Shown here one piece after another: positions 1 through 12,200 of a stretch of DNA of 64,000 nucleotides (within the stretch, counting starts at the first letter, position 1; each line of letters opens with the position of its first letter). Made by a program: the position numbers and the translations under genes. The notes under the pieces were generated by a model, which had not been told where the DNA came from, did not search any database, and saw nothing but the letters and a program-made list of their open reading frames with translations. Origin of the DNA: Euglena gracilis (Eukaryota > Euglenida > Euglenophyceae > Euglenales); contig CP154955.1 of the NCBI GenBank assembly GCA_039621445.1, positions 14,447,307 through 14,511,306 on the forward strand, read 5' to 3'.

Positions 1-46
1 CCATTGTTCCGCAGCGACGAATGGTGGCCCTCGGGCCAATGTTGTT

Positions 47-1720
47 TCATCTTGGTGACGTTGACGCGAATTGCGTCAAGTTACCCAATGGGCACCACAT
101 TGGGGGCAGCTGGCTGATGGCGGAGATTTTGCATCCCACGGGGCAATCATCCAAACTGAACGTTCGTCCCTTGAACGTTTCTGGGTAGAAAAAAACCAGC
201 TGGCCGGTTGAACCTGGTGGTGGGCTTATGAAAAGGGCTTGGCTGGCGACACGCACAACAATGAGCCAGGAGTTCGAAGGATCTGTTGGTCAGTAATGAT
301 TTTGCAACGTCGACCGTGAACCCAGCCCGGGCCTTTGCTACAATCTCTTGTAAGCCCCCCCCTAAATATGATTTCCATTTTCCATTTGAGTTCATTTTAT
401 CATCACCAATTTCAAATCATGCTCATTATGAAGCATGGGAGGCATTGAGTGAATTTCATTGAAGTCACTGCAGGTTGACAACAGGAGCTGGGGGATCGGC
501 TAAGAGACGCACTTCGGCGTGTTTGAGCCCGGCGCCAAACAGCCAGTCTTTCCCCAGGGCCTGTACGTCAATGGCTTCGGGGCAAAGAGCTTGCACGTAC
601 ACTGCTTGGGAGAGGGGATTTGATTTCAAGGTCGACCCAAGTGGAAGGGTGTGTTTTTTCAAATATGTGAGTGATCTGGAACCGGGTTATGTATTTGTAC
701 CCAACCGCGTAGTTCTCCTCGGCCAGGAACTTGAAGACACATATTCTCACACCTCAAGATTGTGAGGCACAAAAAGACATGTATTTTGACGCTCACTACT
801 TGCTGTGTGGAACAGAGTCATCTCCTTGCCATTGTACCCTTCGAAGTTTGCCCCTGTTCAGGTACCAGCACAACCTGGAATTGTCGTGATACATTGTGGA
901 CAGACGGTGGTTGGCCACAGTCCTCGTGAGCAGCCTCTCCCCCACGACCTCTTCCCACATTTCGTGAGACAGCACCTGCAGGTCCAAAGGCACGTTGACC
1001 GGCACCTTTTCACATCGAAGCTGTCCAGAGGCTCAACATATCAGAGGCAGTTGACCTCCGCGGCAGCAGGTCAAAGCGGTAGTCACGCTCGATCCCAGTC
1101 TTCAAAGACACAACGATGGTTGATGGCACCCCATGCCAAAATATCTATATCTCTCTCTGTGTGTGTGTGTATGTGTGTTGTATTGTATTCATGTTAATGT
1201 CTGCCAAAATGTGATGGTTATGTTTTCTAAGCTGTGCTGAATTTTATTGAAAACAAGTGCTCGACGTCTCTTAGGGTCTCTAGAGGGGGTTAACCGAGAA
1301 TACTTGTGCTGCAAAATAATCCCCAAGTATTGAATCATTAACAAATTTTACAAAAAAAATACGTAATAGAGGTGTTGGTAAACTTTCAATTTTAGGTGTG
1401 ATTAATCAATGATGAGGATTTCGATATTGTTTCTCATGCTCTGTTTAGTTCTTATTATGTGACTGGGAATGGGGGGGCTGAACAGGATATCTACCCGATC
1501 GCCGGGTCAGTTTGTCGTCCAGCTGCAGCACGCAAGGAAAAAGTGAAGTGATATATATATAAAATCGAGTGGCCCACTGCTTTTCTCCAATCACATCTCC
1601 ATCAACTTGAAGTTGGTGCTCATTACGAAGGATCAGTGCTGGGAATGAAACAAATGTTTCTGGGTACCCTTGCGCAATTTCAGGTGGCGTCCAGGGTACT
1701 CCCCCTCTGACACCCCCCAA
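47..1720 (-). pseudogene. Same exon-like set in repeat copy 1, one splice site lost
   Basis: The exon-like segments of copy 2 recur here about 2,252 bp upstream. Copy 1 lacks 9 bp at about 286, exactly at the end of the segment coding SFELLAGG on the minus strand. In copy 2 that point reads GGCGG followed by GTGTC, a usable splice donor; in copy 1 it is gone. If the gene is real, copy 1 would be mis-spliced there. Calling it a pseudogene depends on that unproven gene model. Confidence 0.2.
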
Positions 1721-2289
1721 AGCCGTGTGCCCCTAACAGCTGCTGTTCTGAACTGAGTTCGAAGGTGGGGTTTGGTGTTTTGGAGTTGGTGATTGCATTG
1801 TTCCCAGCACCAACTGTTCAGAAGATGATTGGTTACTGCTTGCGAATTTGATTGCTTTGTTTCGGGACCAACCACAAGAAGTAACCTCTGTGTGTGGGGT
1901 CTTGTCTGGCAAAGCCCACCAAGTTGATTGATGCAGAAACAGCGTTCAAAGGGAATCAGGACACACAACCCGTCGACACTGATTGGGCCGCCTGGTTCTG
2001 TGACAATTGGGCGGCTGGCTGCCTATCATTGCCCTCGTCTGTTACCTGCCGAAGGGGGTTGGGGCATTTTTTTTCTTCCAGCTGCCTCTTGTGTCATGGG
2101 GCATCCATCCTTCCTTGGACATCCAGGTCACCCAGGCCTGGCTTCTCCGCAACGTCCTCGCGCGTACAACGTAGCACAGACCCACTGCTGAGTGTGCCTT
2201 TTTTTTTGTGGATGTGGTCCCACCACTGCACCAGGTCCAGGTCCCATTGTTCCGCAGCGACGAATGGTGGCCCTCGGGCCAATGTTGTT

Positions 2290-3972
2290 TCATCTTGGTG
2301 ACGTTGACGCGAATTGCGTCAAGTTACCCAATGGGCACCACATTGGGGGCAGCTGGCTGATGGCGGAGATTTTGCATCCCACGGGGCAATCATCCAAACT
2401 GAACGTTCGTCCCTTGAACGTTTCTGGGTAGAAAAAAACCAGCTGGCCGGTTGAACCTGGTGGTGGGCTTATGAAAAGGGCTTGGCTGGCGACACGCACA
2501 ACAATGACACCCGCCAGCCAGGAGTTCGAAGGATCTGTTGGTCAGTAATGATTTTGCAACGTCGACCGTGAACCCAGCCCGGGCTTTTGCTACAATCTCT
2601 TGTAAGCCCCCCCCTAAATATGATTTCCATTTTCCATTTGAGTTCATTTTATCATCACCAATTTCAAATCATGCTCATTATGAAGCATGGGAGGCATTGA
2701 GTGAATTTCATTGAAGTCACTGCAGGTTGACAACAGGAGCTGGGGGATCGGCTAAGAGACGCACTTCGGCGTGTTTGAGCCCGGCGCCAAACAGCCAGTC
2801 TTTCCCCAGGGCCTGTACGTCAATGGCTTCGGGGCAAAGAGCTTGCACGTACACTGCTTGGGAGAGGGGATTTGATTTCAAGGTCGACCCAAGTGGAAGG
2901 GTGTGTTTTTTCAAATATGTGAGTGATCTGGAACCGGGTTATGTATTTGTACCCAACCGCGTAGTTCTCCTCGGCCAAGAACTTGAAGACACATATTCTC
3001 ACACCTCAAGATTGTGAGGCACAAAAAGACATGTATTTTGACGCTCACTACTTGCTGTGTGGAACAGAGTCATCTCCTTGCCATTGTACCCCTCGAAGTT
3101 TGCCCCTGTTCAGGTACCAGCACAACCTGGAATTGTCGTGATACATTGTGGACAGACGGTGGTTGGCCACAGTCCTCGTGAGCAGCCTCTCCCCCACGAC
3201 CTCTTCCCACATTTCGTGAGACAGCACCTGCAGGTCCAAAGGCACGTTGACCGGCACCTTTTCACATCGAAGCTGTCCAGAGGCTCAACATGTCAGAGGC
3301 AGTTGACCTCCGCGGCAGCAGGTCAAAGCGGTAGTCACGCTCGATCCCAGTCTTCAAAGACACAACGATGGTTGATGGCACCCCATGCCAAAATATCTAT
3401 ATCTCTCTCTGTGTGTGTGTGTATGTGTGTTGTATTGTATTCATGTTAATGTCTGCCAAAATGTGATGGTTATGTTTTCTAAGCTGTGCTGAATTTTTTT
3501 GAAAACAAGTGCTCGACGTCTCTTAGGGTCTCTAGAGGGGGTTAACCGAGAATACTTGTGCTGCAAAATAATCCCCAAGTATTGAATCATTAACAAATTT
3601 TACAAAAAAAATACGTAATAGAGGTGTTGGTAAACTTTCAATTTTAGGTGTGATTAATCAATGATGAGGATTTCGATATTGTTTCTCATGCTCTGTTTAG
3701 TTCTTATTATGTGACTGGGAATGGGGGGGCTGAACAGGACATCTACCCGATCGCCGGGTCAGTTTGTCGTCCAGCTGCAGCACGCAAGGAAAAAGTGAAG
3801 TGATATATATATAAAATCGAGTGGCCCACTGCTTTTCTCCAATCACATCTCCATCAACTTGAAGTTGGTGCTCATTACGAAGGATCAGTGCTGGGAATGA
3901 AACAAATGTTTCTGGGTACCCTTGCGCAATTTCAGGTGGCGTCCAGGGTACTCCCCCTCTGACACCCCCCAA
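2290..3972 (-). CDS. Possible multi-exon minus-strand gene inside repeat copy 2
   Basis: I do not recognise this protein. Several minus-strand segments look like exons: about 3,780-3,936 (includes PETFVSFPALILRNEH), 3,048-3,250 (includes SHEMWEEVVGERLLTRTVAN and a WYLNRGKLR run, ending in a stop), 2,827-2,995 (FKFLAEENYAVGYKYITRFQ), 2,725-2,860 (VQALCPEAIDVQALGKDWLF), 2,530-2,605 (EIVAKARAGFTVDVAKSLLT) and 2,290-2,450 (FYPETFKGRTFSLDDCPVG). They are in different frames and would need splicing, and I could not link all phases. The plus strand of the same unit also has hydrophobic open stretches, so strand assignment is tentative. Confidence 0.3.
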
Positions 3973-4886
3973 AGCCGTGTGCCCCTAACAGCTGCTGTTC
4001 TGAACTGAGTTCGAAGGTGGGGTTTGGTGTTTTGGAGTTGGTGATTGCATTGTTCCCAGCACCAACTGTTCAGAAGATGATTGGTTACTGCTTGCGAATT
4101 TGATTGCTTTGTTTCGGGACCAACCACAAGAAGTAACCTCTGTGTGTGGGGTCTTGTCTGGCAAAGCCCACCAAGTTGATTGATGCAGAAACAGCGTTCA
4201 AAGGGAATCAGGACACACAACCCGTCGACACTGATTGGGCCGCCTGGTTCTGTGACAATTGGGCGGCTGGCTGCCTATCATTGCCCTCGTCTGTTACCTG
4301 CCGAAGGGGGTTGGGGCATTTTTTTTCTTCCAGCTGCCTCTTGTGTCATGGGGCATCCATCCTTCCTTGGACATTAGGTCACCCAGGCCTGGCTTCTCCG
4401 CAACGTCCTCGCGCGTACAACGTACTCAGCAAAGACCCACTGCTGAGTGTGCCTTTTTTTTGTGGATGTGGTTCCACCACTGCACCAGGTCCAGGTCCCA
4501 TTGTTCCGCAGCGCGACGAATGGTGGCCCTCGGGCCAATGTTGTTTCATCTTGGTGACGTTGACGCGAGTTGCGTCAAGTTACCCAATGGGCACCACATT
4601 GGGGGCAGCTGGCTGATGGCGGGGATTTTGCATCCCACGGGGCAATCATCCAAACTGAACGTTCGTCCCTTGAACGTTTCTGGGTAGAAAAAAACCAGCT
4701 GGACGGTTGAACCTGGTGGTGGGCTTATGAAAAGGGCTTGGTTGGCGACACGCACAACAATGACACCCGCCAGCCAGGAGTTCGAAGGATCTGTTGGTCA
4801 GTAATGATTTTAGAACGTCGACCGTGAACCCAGCCCGGGTCTTTGCTACAATCTCTTGTCAGCCCCCTCCCCTAAATATGATTTTG

Positions 4887-6240
4887 GTTCTCTTTTTGAG
4901 GTGCATTGCTGCAAACACCCAAGGGCGTTCTTATTTTTTGGGGTCACTATTTTTTTGGATTTTTGCTGAAAAAAATTGGATAAATTTTTTCCCGCAGGAC
5001 GGTCCAAAAATGTCAAAAAGGGCTTTTTTTCCCCAAAATGCCAAACTCAGTACTTGAAGAACGCAAACAAAAATCAAAAATATCAAGAGATCACCAATAA
5101 TTGTTTTTCCAGTTTTAGGGGAGGGGCCCTATCTTTTTTGGGTATATTTCCTCCCAAAAAAATATCCCAAGGGGGGCTTTTTTTGTGAGAGGTGAAGTTT
5201 TTGGATTTTTGCTGAAATTAAAAGGGGTTATTTTTTGGCGGGGGTTTTATTTAGGGGTTATACGTCGACGGTTTCTTGTGACTGCTCTGCAAGGAGATCG
5301 AGACTCAACACCCCATCATCGACCTGGGAAAGCATCACACGGCAGGGTGCACACAGCAGCATCACACGCATGGCCTTGGAAGTCGGGAACGCCTCCCTCA
5401 AATGAAGCATGGGCTCCGCCATGCTTCATTATAGGGTGGAGACAATAAAGCCTGATGGGGATATTTCAACCCCACAGTTACCACAAACAATCCTGCGAAA
5501 CAGCGCTGCCAGGAAAAAAAACAACACCACCGGGTGTCGGACACAAACGCCTCCCACAGCTCTTGCCCCAAAGGAATTGTCCTGATTGGTGAAAAATGGC
5601 CAAGGATGTTCAATAGTTGTCAAAGCTGGCTTAAAATGGTCCCAGAATGGTTCGGAATGGTCAAAAATGGCCCAGAATTAGGAGGGGGGGGATTGATATC
5701 CCCATTTTTCCGCAATTCTTGTGATTGTCTGCAATTTTTCCACAATTTTCCGCATTTTTTCTGCAATTTTTCCCAATTTTTTTCCCTTTCCGAAATTTTT
5801 CACATGAACTTGAGATGGAAGGCGAAACGAGTTCCGGCCATTCCTTGAACATTTCACAAGGGAACCCAGGTGGTTTTTTTGATATTTTGTTGCAAGTTTT
5901 CTAACAATTTGCCGAAATTTACAAATTTTCAAATTTTGACAAAATTTGGAAATTTCTGCCCCCCCCCAAATTTCTTCTGGGGAAAATTTTTGTTTTCTGG
6001 ACCAGATTTTGTTTGCCTGATAATTTTCGTTATTTTGCCATTTGCTTGATTTTTCACCCAAGAAATTCCATATTTCCAGAATCAGGAATGTTCCCAAAAC
6101 TACAAAATCTTGCTTTTGGACCTTGAGCGCGGCCAAAATAACCCACAATTTGGAGAAATCGTGTTTTTCGCATGTTGTTTTGTGCATACAACATCAGTCC
6201 AAACTGACACAGAATGGCTAAGAATTGGTCTGAAAAGGGA
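4887..6240. other. AT-rich spacer between the two tandem arrays
   Basis: No gene seen. It is rich in runs of T and A (many TTTTTCC, GAAATTTTT and CAATTTTTCC words) that give only accidental open frames. Positions 5,326-5,645 carry a truncated copy of the 1.55-kb repeat. Confidence 0.7.
5326..5645 (+). repeat. Truncated, diverged copy of the 1.55-kb repeat
   Basis: Starts with GAAAGCATCACACGGCAGGG and runs to GTCAAAGCTGGCTTAAAATGG, matching about 7,198-7,770 of the first array unit but with an internal deletion of roughly 250 bp. It has the same orientation as the array and lies about 600 bp upstream of it. Confidence 0.85.
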
Positions 6241-9200
6241 CTGTGCAGAATCACCACCCCCCAGTAAAGTACAGTGAAATATGTGCTAAATTGGCGTTAA
6301 AAATATGTGCTGAAATACACCAGGTGACCGACACTTTGCATGCTGCGTTGCAAACAAAGGAATAGCAAAGGTGAATCCGGTAAAATGCTGGCCCTAAAAA
6401 ATGTGGCCTGGCTGTGTTACAACCAAGACCTTGATCCTGTCTATGGGGTGGATTGTTGTGCTTGCTTTAAACATGTCACAAGTGTCACAAGTCCTGAAGC
6501 TGTTGGAGCTCAGATGCATTGGAATCCACACGCCCTGCATTTCCAATTTCCACACAAGGAAGCCCGGATTTAACAGTTTTCCGCCCCGGTTTGCTCATTC
6601 CTCTCTGCTTCGACCCTTACACGGGCAAGATGATGAACTGACGTGGTGACAATGGTTTCAATTTGCGGACGCCACGTTGGGCAACCTACCTTTGAGGACG
6701 CCGATGCCTCCCCAAAGAGACGACCATGGACCTTGAGCTCAAGCTCCTTGGACACCAGCAGTCAGGAAGACGTATCCAACCAGACAAGGAAGGATATACC
6801 TTTTTTCCTCTTCCAAATGTGAGCACGTTCGTGCCTTCGCAGTCCTGAGCGTTCTCTTCTTTCAGAATTTGTTTCCACACCTCATCAGCGGTGAAAGGCA
6901 ATTTGATTTTCGGTTTAGCTTTTGGATCAAAATCTTTCATGGGGACAGGTGGGGTCAAATCTCATTCGCAGCTTGTTGTGGATCGTTTCAGTCTTTTTGT
7001 TCATGGCTGTCAAAGTTCCCAGCCAGTCCTCTGGCAGGCAAGTCTTTGGTCTCAACCGCCGAAATTTTGCTTCTTCTGTGGGTCCATCCGAAAAGTTTGT
7101 TCAACAGGACAGGAGTTATACCCAGCCTTGTGTGGACATCCTCTTTTTTGTCTCTACATCTCTTTCATTTTTGTGTTGGCTCTTCATCGGCGACGTGGGA
7201 AAGCATCACACGGCAGGGTGCACATAGGAGCATCACACGCAGGGTCTTGGAGGTCGGGAACACCTCCCTTAATAAAACGATGGGCTCCGCCGTGTTGCAT
7301 TATACGATGGAGACCATAAAGCCTAATGGGGATATTTCATGCCCACAGTTACCACAAACCATCATATATGCTTGGAAAGAATAACAGTCCCCGCAACATC
7401 CCCGAAACACATTTTGAAATCCCCATCGGAGCGTGGGGGGGCGTGTTGGCGCGGGGCGTCACCACTCGAACTCCTGACAGAAGAGAAGGTCAAAGAAGGC
7501 AATCGATTCACAATCTGCATCACTAATATACATTGATCAAATCTGATGCCTGTCAACTTTCTGCAAACATACACCCACATGCGCGCCGATACATCGACAC
7601 AGACATGCACATTATCCATCATTTTGCCTGCGAAACAGCGCTCCCAGGGAAAAAAACAATACCGGGTGTCCGGCGCGAAACGCCTCCCACAGCTCTTCCC
7701 CCAAAAAGAATTGTCCAGGTGGTGAAAAATGGCCAAGGATGGTCAAAAGTTGTCAAAGCTGGCTTAAAATGGCTTAAAATGATTGTGCAGAACCAGCCCC
7801 CTCAGGAAAATACAGTGAAATATGTGCCGAATCAGCCTTCAAAATATGCGCTAAAATACACCAGGTGGCCGACACTTTGCGTGCTGCAGTTGCATGCAGC
7901 GGAATAGCAAAAGGTAATCCAGTAAAATGCCAGCCAAAAAAGAATGCCCTGGTTGTTTTGCAACCAAGACCTTGATCCTGTCTACAGGGTGGATTGTTGT
8001 GTTTGCTTTAAACATGTCGCAAGTGTCACAAGTCCTGAAGCTGTTGGGAGCTCAGATGCATTGGAATCCACACGCCCTGCATTTTCAATTTCCATACAAG
8101 GAAGCCTGGATTTAAGATTTGTCCGCCCCGGTTTGCTCATTCCTCTCTGCTTCGACCCTTACACGGGCAAGACGATGAACTGACGTGGGAGATGACAATG
8201 GTTTCAATTTGTGGACGCCACGTTGGGCAGCCTACCTTTGAGGACGCTGATGCCTCCCCAGAGAGACGACCATGGACCTTGAGCTCAAGCTCCTTGAACA
8301 CCAGCAGTCAGGGGGACGTATCCAACAAGGCAAGGAAGGATATATGGTTTTGCCTCTTCCAAATGTGAGCACGTTCGTGCCTTCGCAGTCCTGAGAAGCG
8401 TTCTCTTCTTTCAGAATTTGTTTCCACACCTCATCAGCGGTGAAAGGCAATTTGATTTTCGGTTTAGCTTTTGGATCAAAATCTTTCATGGGGACAGGTG
8501 GGGTCAAATCTCATTCGCAGCTTGTTGTGGATCGTTTCAGTCTTTTTGTTCATGGCTGCCAAAGTTCCCAGCCAGTCCTCTGGCAGGCAAGTCTTTGGTC
8601 TCAACCGCCGAAATTTGCTTCTTCTGTGGGTCCATCCGAAAAGTTTGTTCAACAGGACAGGAGTTATACCCAGCCTTGTGTGGGCATCCTCTCTTTTGTC
8701 TCTACATCTCTTTCATTTTTGTGTTGGCTCTTCATCGGCGACGTGGGAAAGCATCACACGGCAGGGTGCACATAGGAGCATCACACGCAGGGTCTTGGAG
8801 GTCGGGAACGCCTCCCTTAGTCGAACGATGGGCTCCACCGTGTTGCATTATACGATGGAGACCATAAAGCCTAATGGGGATATTTCATGCCCACAGTTAC
8901 CACAAACCATCATATATGCTTGGAAAGAATAACAGTCCCCGCAACATCCCCGAAACACATTTTGAAATCCCCATCGGAGCGTGGGCGGGCGTATTGGCGC
9001 GGGGCGTCACCACTCGAACTCCTGACAGAAGAGAAGGTCAAAGAAGGCGATCGATTCACAATCTGCATCACTAATATACATTGATCAAATCTGTTGCCTG
9101 TCAACTTTCTACAAACATACACCCACATGCGCGCCGATACATCGCCACAGACATGCACATTATCCATCATTTTGCCTGCGAAACAGCGCTCCCAGGGAAA

Positions 9201-12200
9201 AAAACAATACCGGGTGTCCGGCGCGAAACGCCTCCCACAGCTCTTCCCCCAAAAAGAATTGTCCAGTTGGTGAAAAATGGCCAAGGACGGTCAAAAGTTG
9301 TCAAAGCTGGCTTAAAATGGCTTAAAATGATTGTGCAGAACCAGCCCCCTCAGGAAAATACAGTGAAATATGTGCCGAATCAGCCTTCAAAATATGCGCT
9401 AAAATACACCAGGTGGCCGACACTTTGCGTGCTGCAGTTGCATGCAACGGAATAGCAAAAGGTAATCCGGTAAAATGCCAGCCAAAAAAGAATGCCCTGG
9501 TTGTTTTGCAACCAAGACCTTGATCCTGTCTATAGGGTGGATTGTTGTGCTTGCTTTAAACATGTCACAAGTGTCACAAGTCCTGAAGCTGTTGGGAGCT
9601 CAGATGCATTGGAATCCACACGCCCTGCATTTTCAATTTCCATACAAGGAAGCCTGGATTTAAGATTTGTCTGCCCCGGTTTGCTCATTACTTTCTGCTT
9701 CGACCCTTACACGGGCAAGACGATGAACTGACGTGGGAGATGACAATGGTTTCAATTTGTGGACGCCACGTTGGGCAGCCCACCTTTGAGGACGCTGATG
9801 CCTCCCCAGAGACGACCATGGACCTTGAGCTCAAGCTCCTTGAACACCAGCAGTCAGGGGGACGTATCCAACAAGGCAAGGAAGGATATATGGTTTTGCC
9901 TCTTCCAAATGTGAGCACGTTCGTGCCTTCGCAGTCCTGAGAAGCGTTCTCTTCTTTCAGAATTTGTTTCCACACCTCATCAGCGGTGAAAGGCAATTTG
10001 ATTTTCGGTTTAGCTTTTGGATCAAAATCTTTCATGGGGACAGGTGGGGTCAAATCTCATTCGCAGCTTGTTGTGGATCGTTTCAGTCTTTTTGTTCATG
10101 GCTGCCAAAGTTCCCAGCCAGTCCTCTGGCAGGCAAGTCTTTGGTCTCAACCGCCGAAATTTGCTTCTTCTGTGGGTCCATCCGAAAAGTTTGTTCAACA
10201 GGACAGGAGTTATACCCAGCCTTGTGTGGGCATCCTCTTTTTTGTCTCTACATCTCTTTCATTTTTGTGTTGGCTCTTCATCGGCGACGTGGGAAAGCAT
10301 CACACGGTAGGGTGCACATAGGAGCATCACACGCAGGGTCTTGGAGGTCGGGAACGCCTCCCTTAGTCGAACGATGGGCTCCGCCGTGTTGCATTATACG
10401 ATGGAGACCATAAAGCCTAATGGGGATATTTCATGCCCACAGTTACCACAAACCATCATATATGCTTGGAAAGAATAACAGTCCCCGCAACATCCCCGAA
10501 ACACATTTTGAAATCCCCATCGGAGCGTGGGCGGGCGTATTGGCGCGGGGCGTCACCACTCGAACTCCTGACAGAAGAGAAGGTCAAAGAAGGCGATCGA
10601 TTCACAATCTGCATCACTAATATACATTGATCAAATCTGTTGCCTGTCAACTTTCTGCAAACATACACCCACATGCGCGCCGATACATCGCCACAGACAT
10701 GCACATTATCCATCATTTTGCCTGCGAAACAGCGCTCCCAGGGAAAAAACAATACCGGGTGTCCGGCGCGAAACGCCTCCCACAGCTCTTCCCCCAAAAA
10801 GAATTGTCCAGTTGGTGAAAAATGGCCAAGGACGGTCAAAAGTTGTCAAAGCTGGCTTAAAATGGCTTAAAATGATTGTGCAGAACCAGCCCCCTCAGGA
10901 AAATACAGTGAAATATGTGCCGAATCAGCCTTCAAAATATGCGCTAAAATACACCAGGTGGCCGACACTTTGCGTGCTGCAGTTGCATGCACGGAATAGC
11001 AAAAGGTAATCCGGTAAAATGCCAGCCAAAAAAGAATGCCCTGGTTGTTTTGCAACCAAGACCTTGATCCTGTCTATAGGGTGGATTGTTGTGCTTGCTT
11101 TAAACATGTCACAAGTGTCACAAGTCCTGAAGCTGTTGGGAGCTCAGATGCATTGGAATCCACACGCCCTGCATTTTCAATTTCCATACAAGGAAGCCTG
11201 GATTTAAGATTTGTCTGCCCCGGTTTGCTCAACTTTCTGCTTCGACCCTTACACGGGCAAGACGATGAACTGACGTGGGAGATGACAATGGTTTCAATTT
11301 GTGGACGCCACGTTGGGCAGCCCACCTTTGAGGACGCTGATGCCTCCCCAGAGAGACGACCATGGACCTTGAGCTCAAGCTCCTTGAACACCAGCAGTCA
11401 GGGGGACGTATCCAACAAGGCAAGGAAGGATATATGGTTTTGCCTCTTCCAAATGTGAGCACGTTCGTGCCTTCGCAGTCCTGAGAAGCGTTCTCTTCTT
11501 TCAGAATTTGTTTCCACACCTCATCAGCGGTGAAAGGCAATTTGATTTTCGGTTTAGCTTTTGGATCAAAATCTTTCATGGGGACAGGTGGGGTCAAATC
11601 TCATTCGCAGCTTGTTGTGGATCGTTTCAGTCTTTTTGTTCATGGCTGCCAAAGTTCCCAGCCAGTCCTCTGGCAGGCAAGTCTTTGGTCTCAACCGCCG
11701 AAATTTGCTTCTTCTGTGGGTCCATCCGAAAAGTTTGTTCAACAGGACAGGAGTTATACCCAGCCTTGTGTGGGCATCCTCTTTTTTGTCTCTACATCTC
11801 TTTCATTTTTGTGTTGGCTCTTCATCGGCGACGTGGGAAAGCATCACACGGTAGGGTGCACATAGGAGCATCACACGCAGGGTCTTGGAGGTCGGGAACG
11901 CCTCCCTTAGTCGAACGATGGGCTCCGCCGTGTTGCATTATACGATGGAGACCATAAAGCCTAATGGGGATATTTCATGCCCACAGTTACCACAAACCAT
12001 CATATATGCTTGGAAAGAATAACAGTCCCCGCAACATCCCCGAAACACATTTTGAAATCCCCATCGGAGCGTGGGCGGGCGTATTGGCGCGGGGCGTCAC
12101 CACTCGAACTCCTGACAGAAGAGAAGGTCAAAGAAGGCGATCGATTCACAATCTGCATCACTAATATACATTGATCAAATCTGATGCCTGTCAACTTTCT

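Larger units (their letters stand above)
1..4886. repeat. 2.25-kb tandem repeat array (2 copies + partial third)
   Basis: Copy 1 spans 1-2,243, copy 2 spans 2,244-4,497, and a partial third copy runs from 4,498 until similarity stops near 4,886. The copies differ by scattered substitutions and small indels, including 9 bp present near 2,507-2,515 and absent from copy 1 near 286. Because position 1 already lies inside a unit, the array extends upstream of the window. Each unit has a short TG run near its middle (1,157-1,175 in copy 1) and several exon-like stretches that read best on the minus strand. Confidence 0.95.

Noticed and set aside
2005-2190. Plus-strand membrane transporter segment in the 2.25-kb repeat
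   Set aside because: A hydrophobic frame (LPIIALVCYLPKGVG) exists, but the minus strand of the unit has more exon-like segments and no transporter motif could be confirmed.
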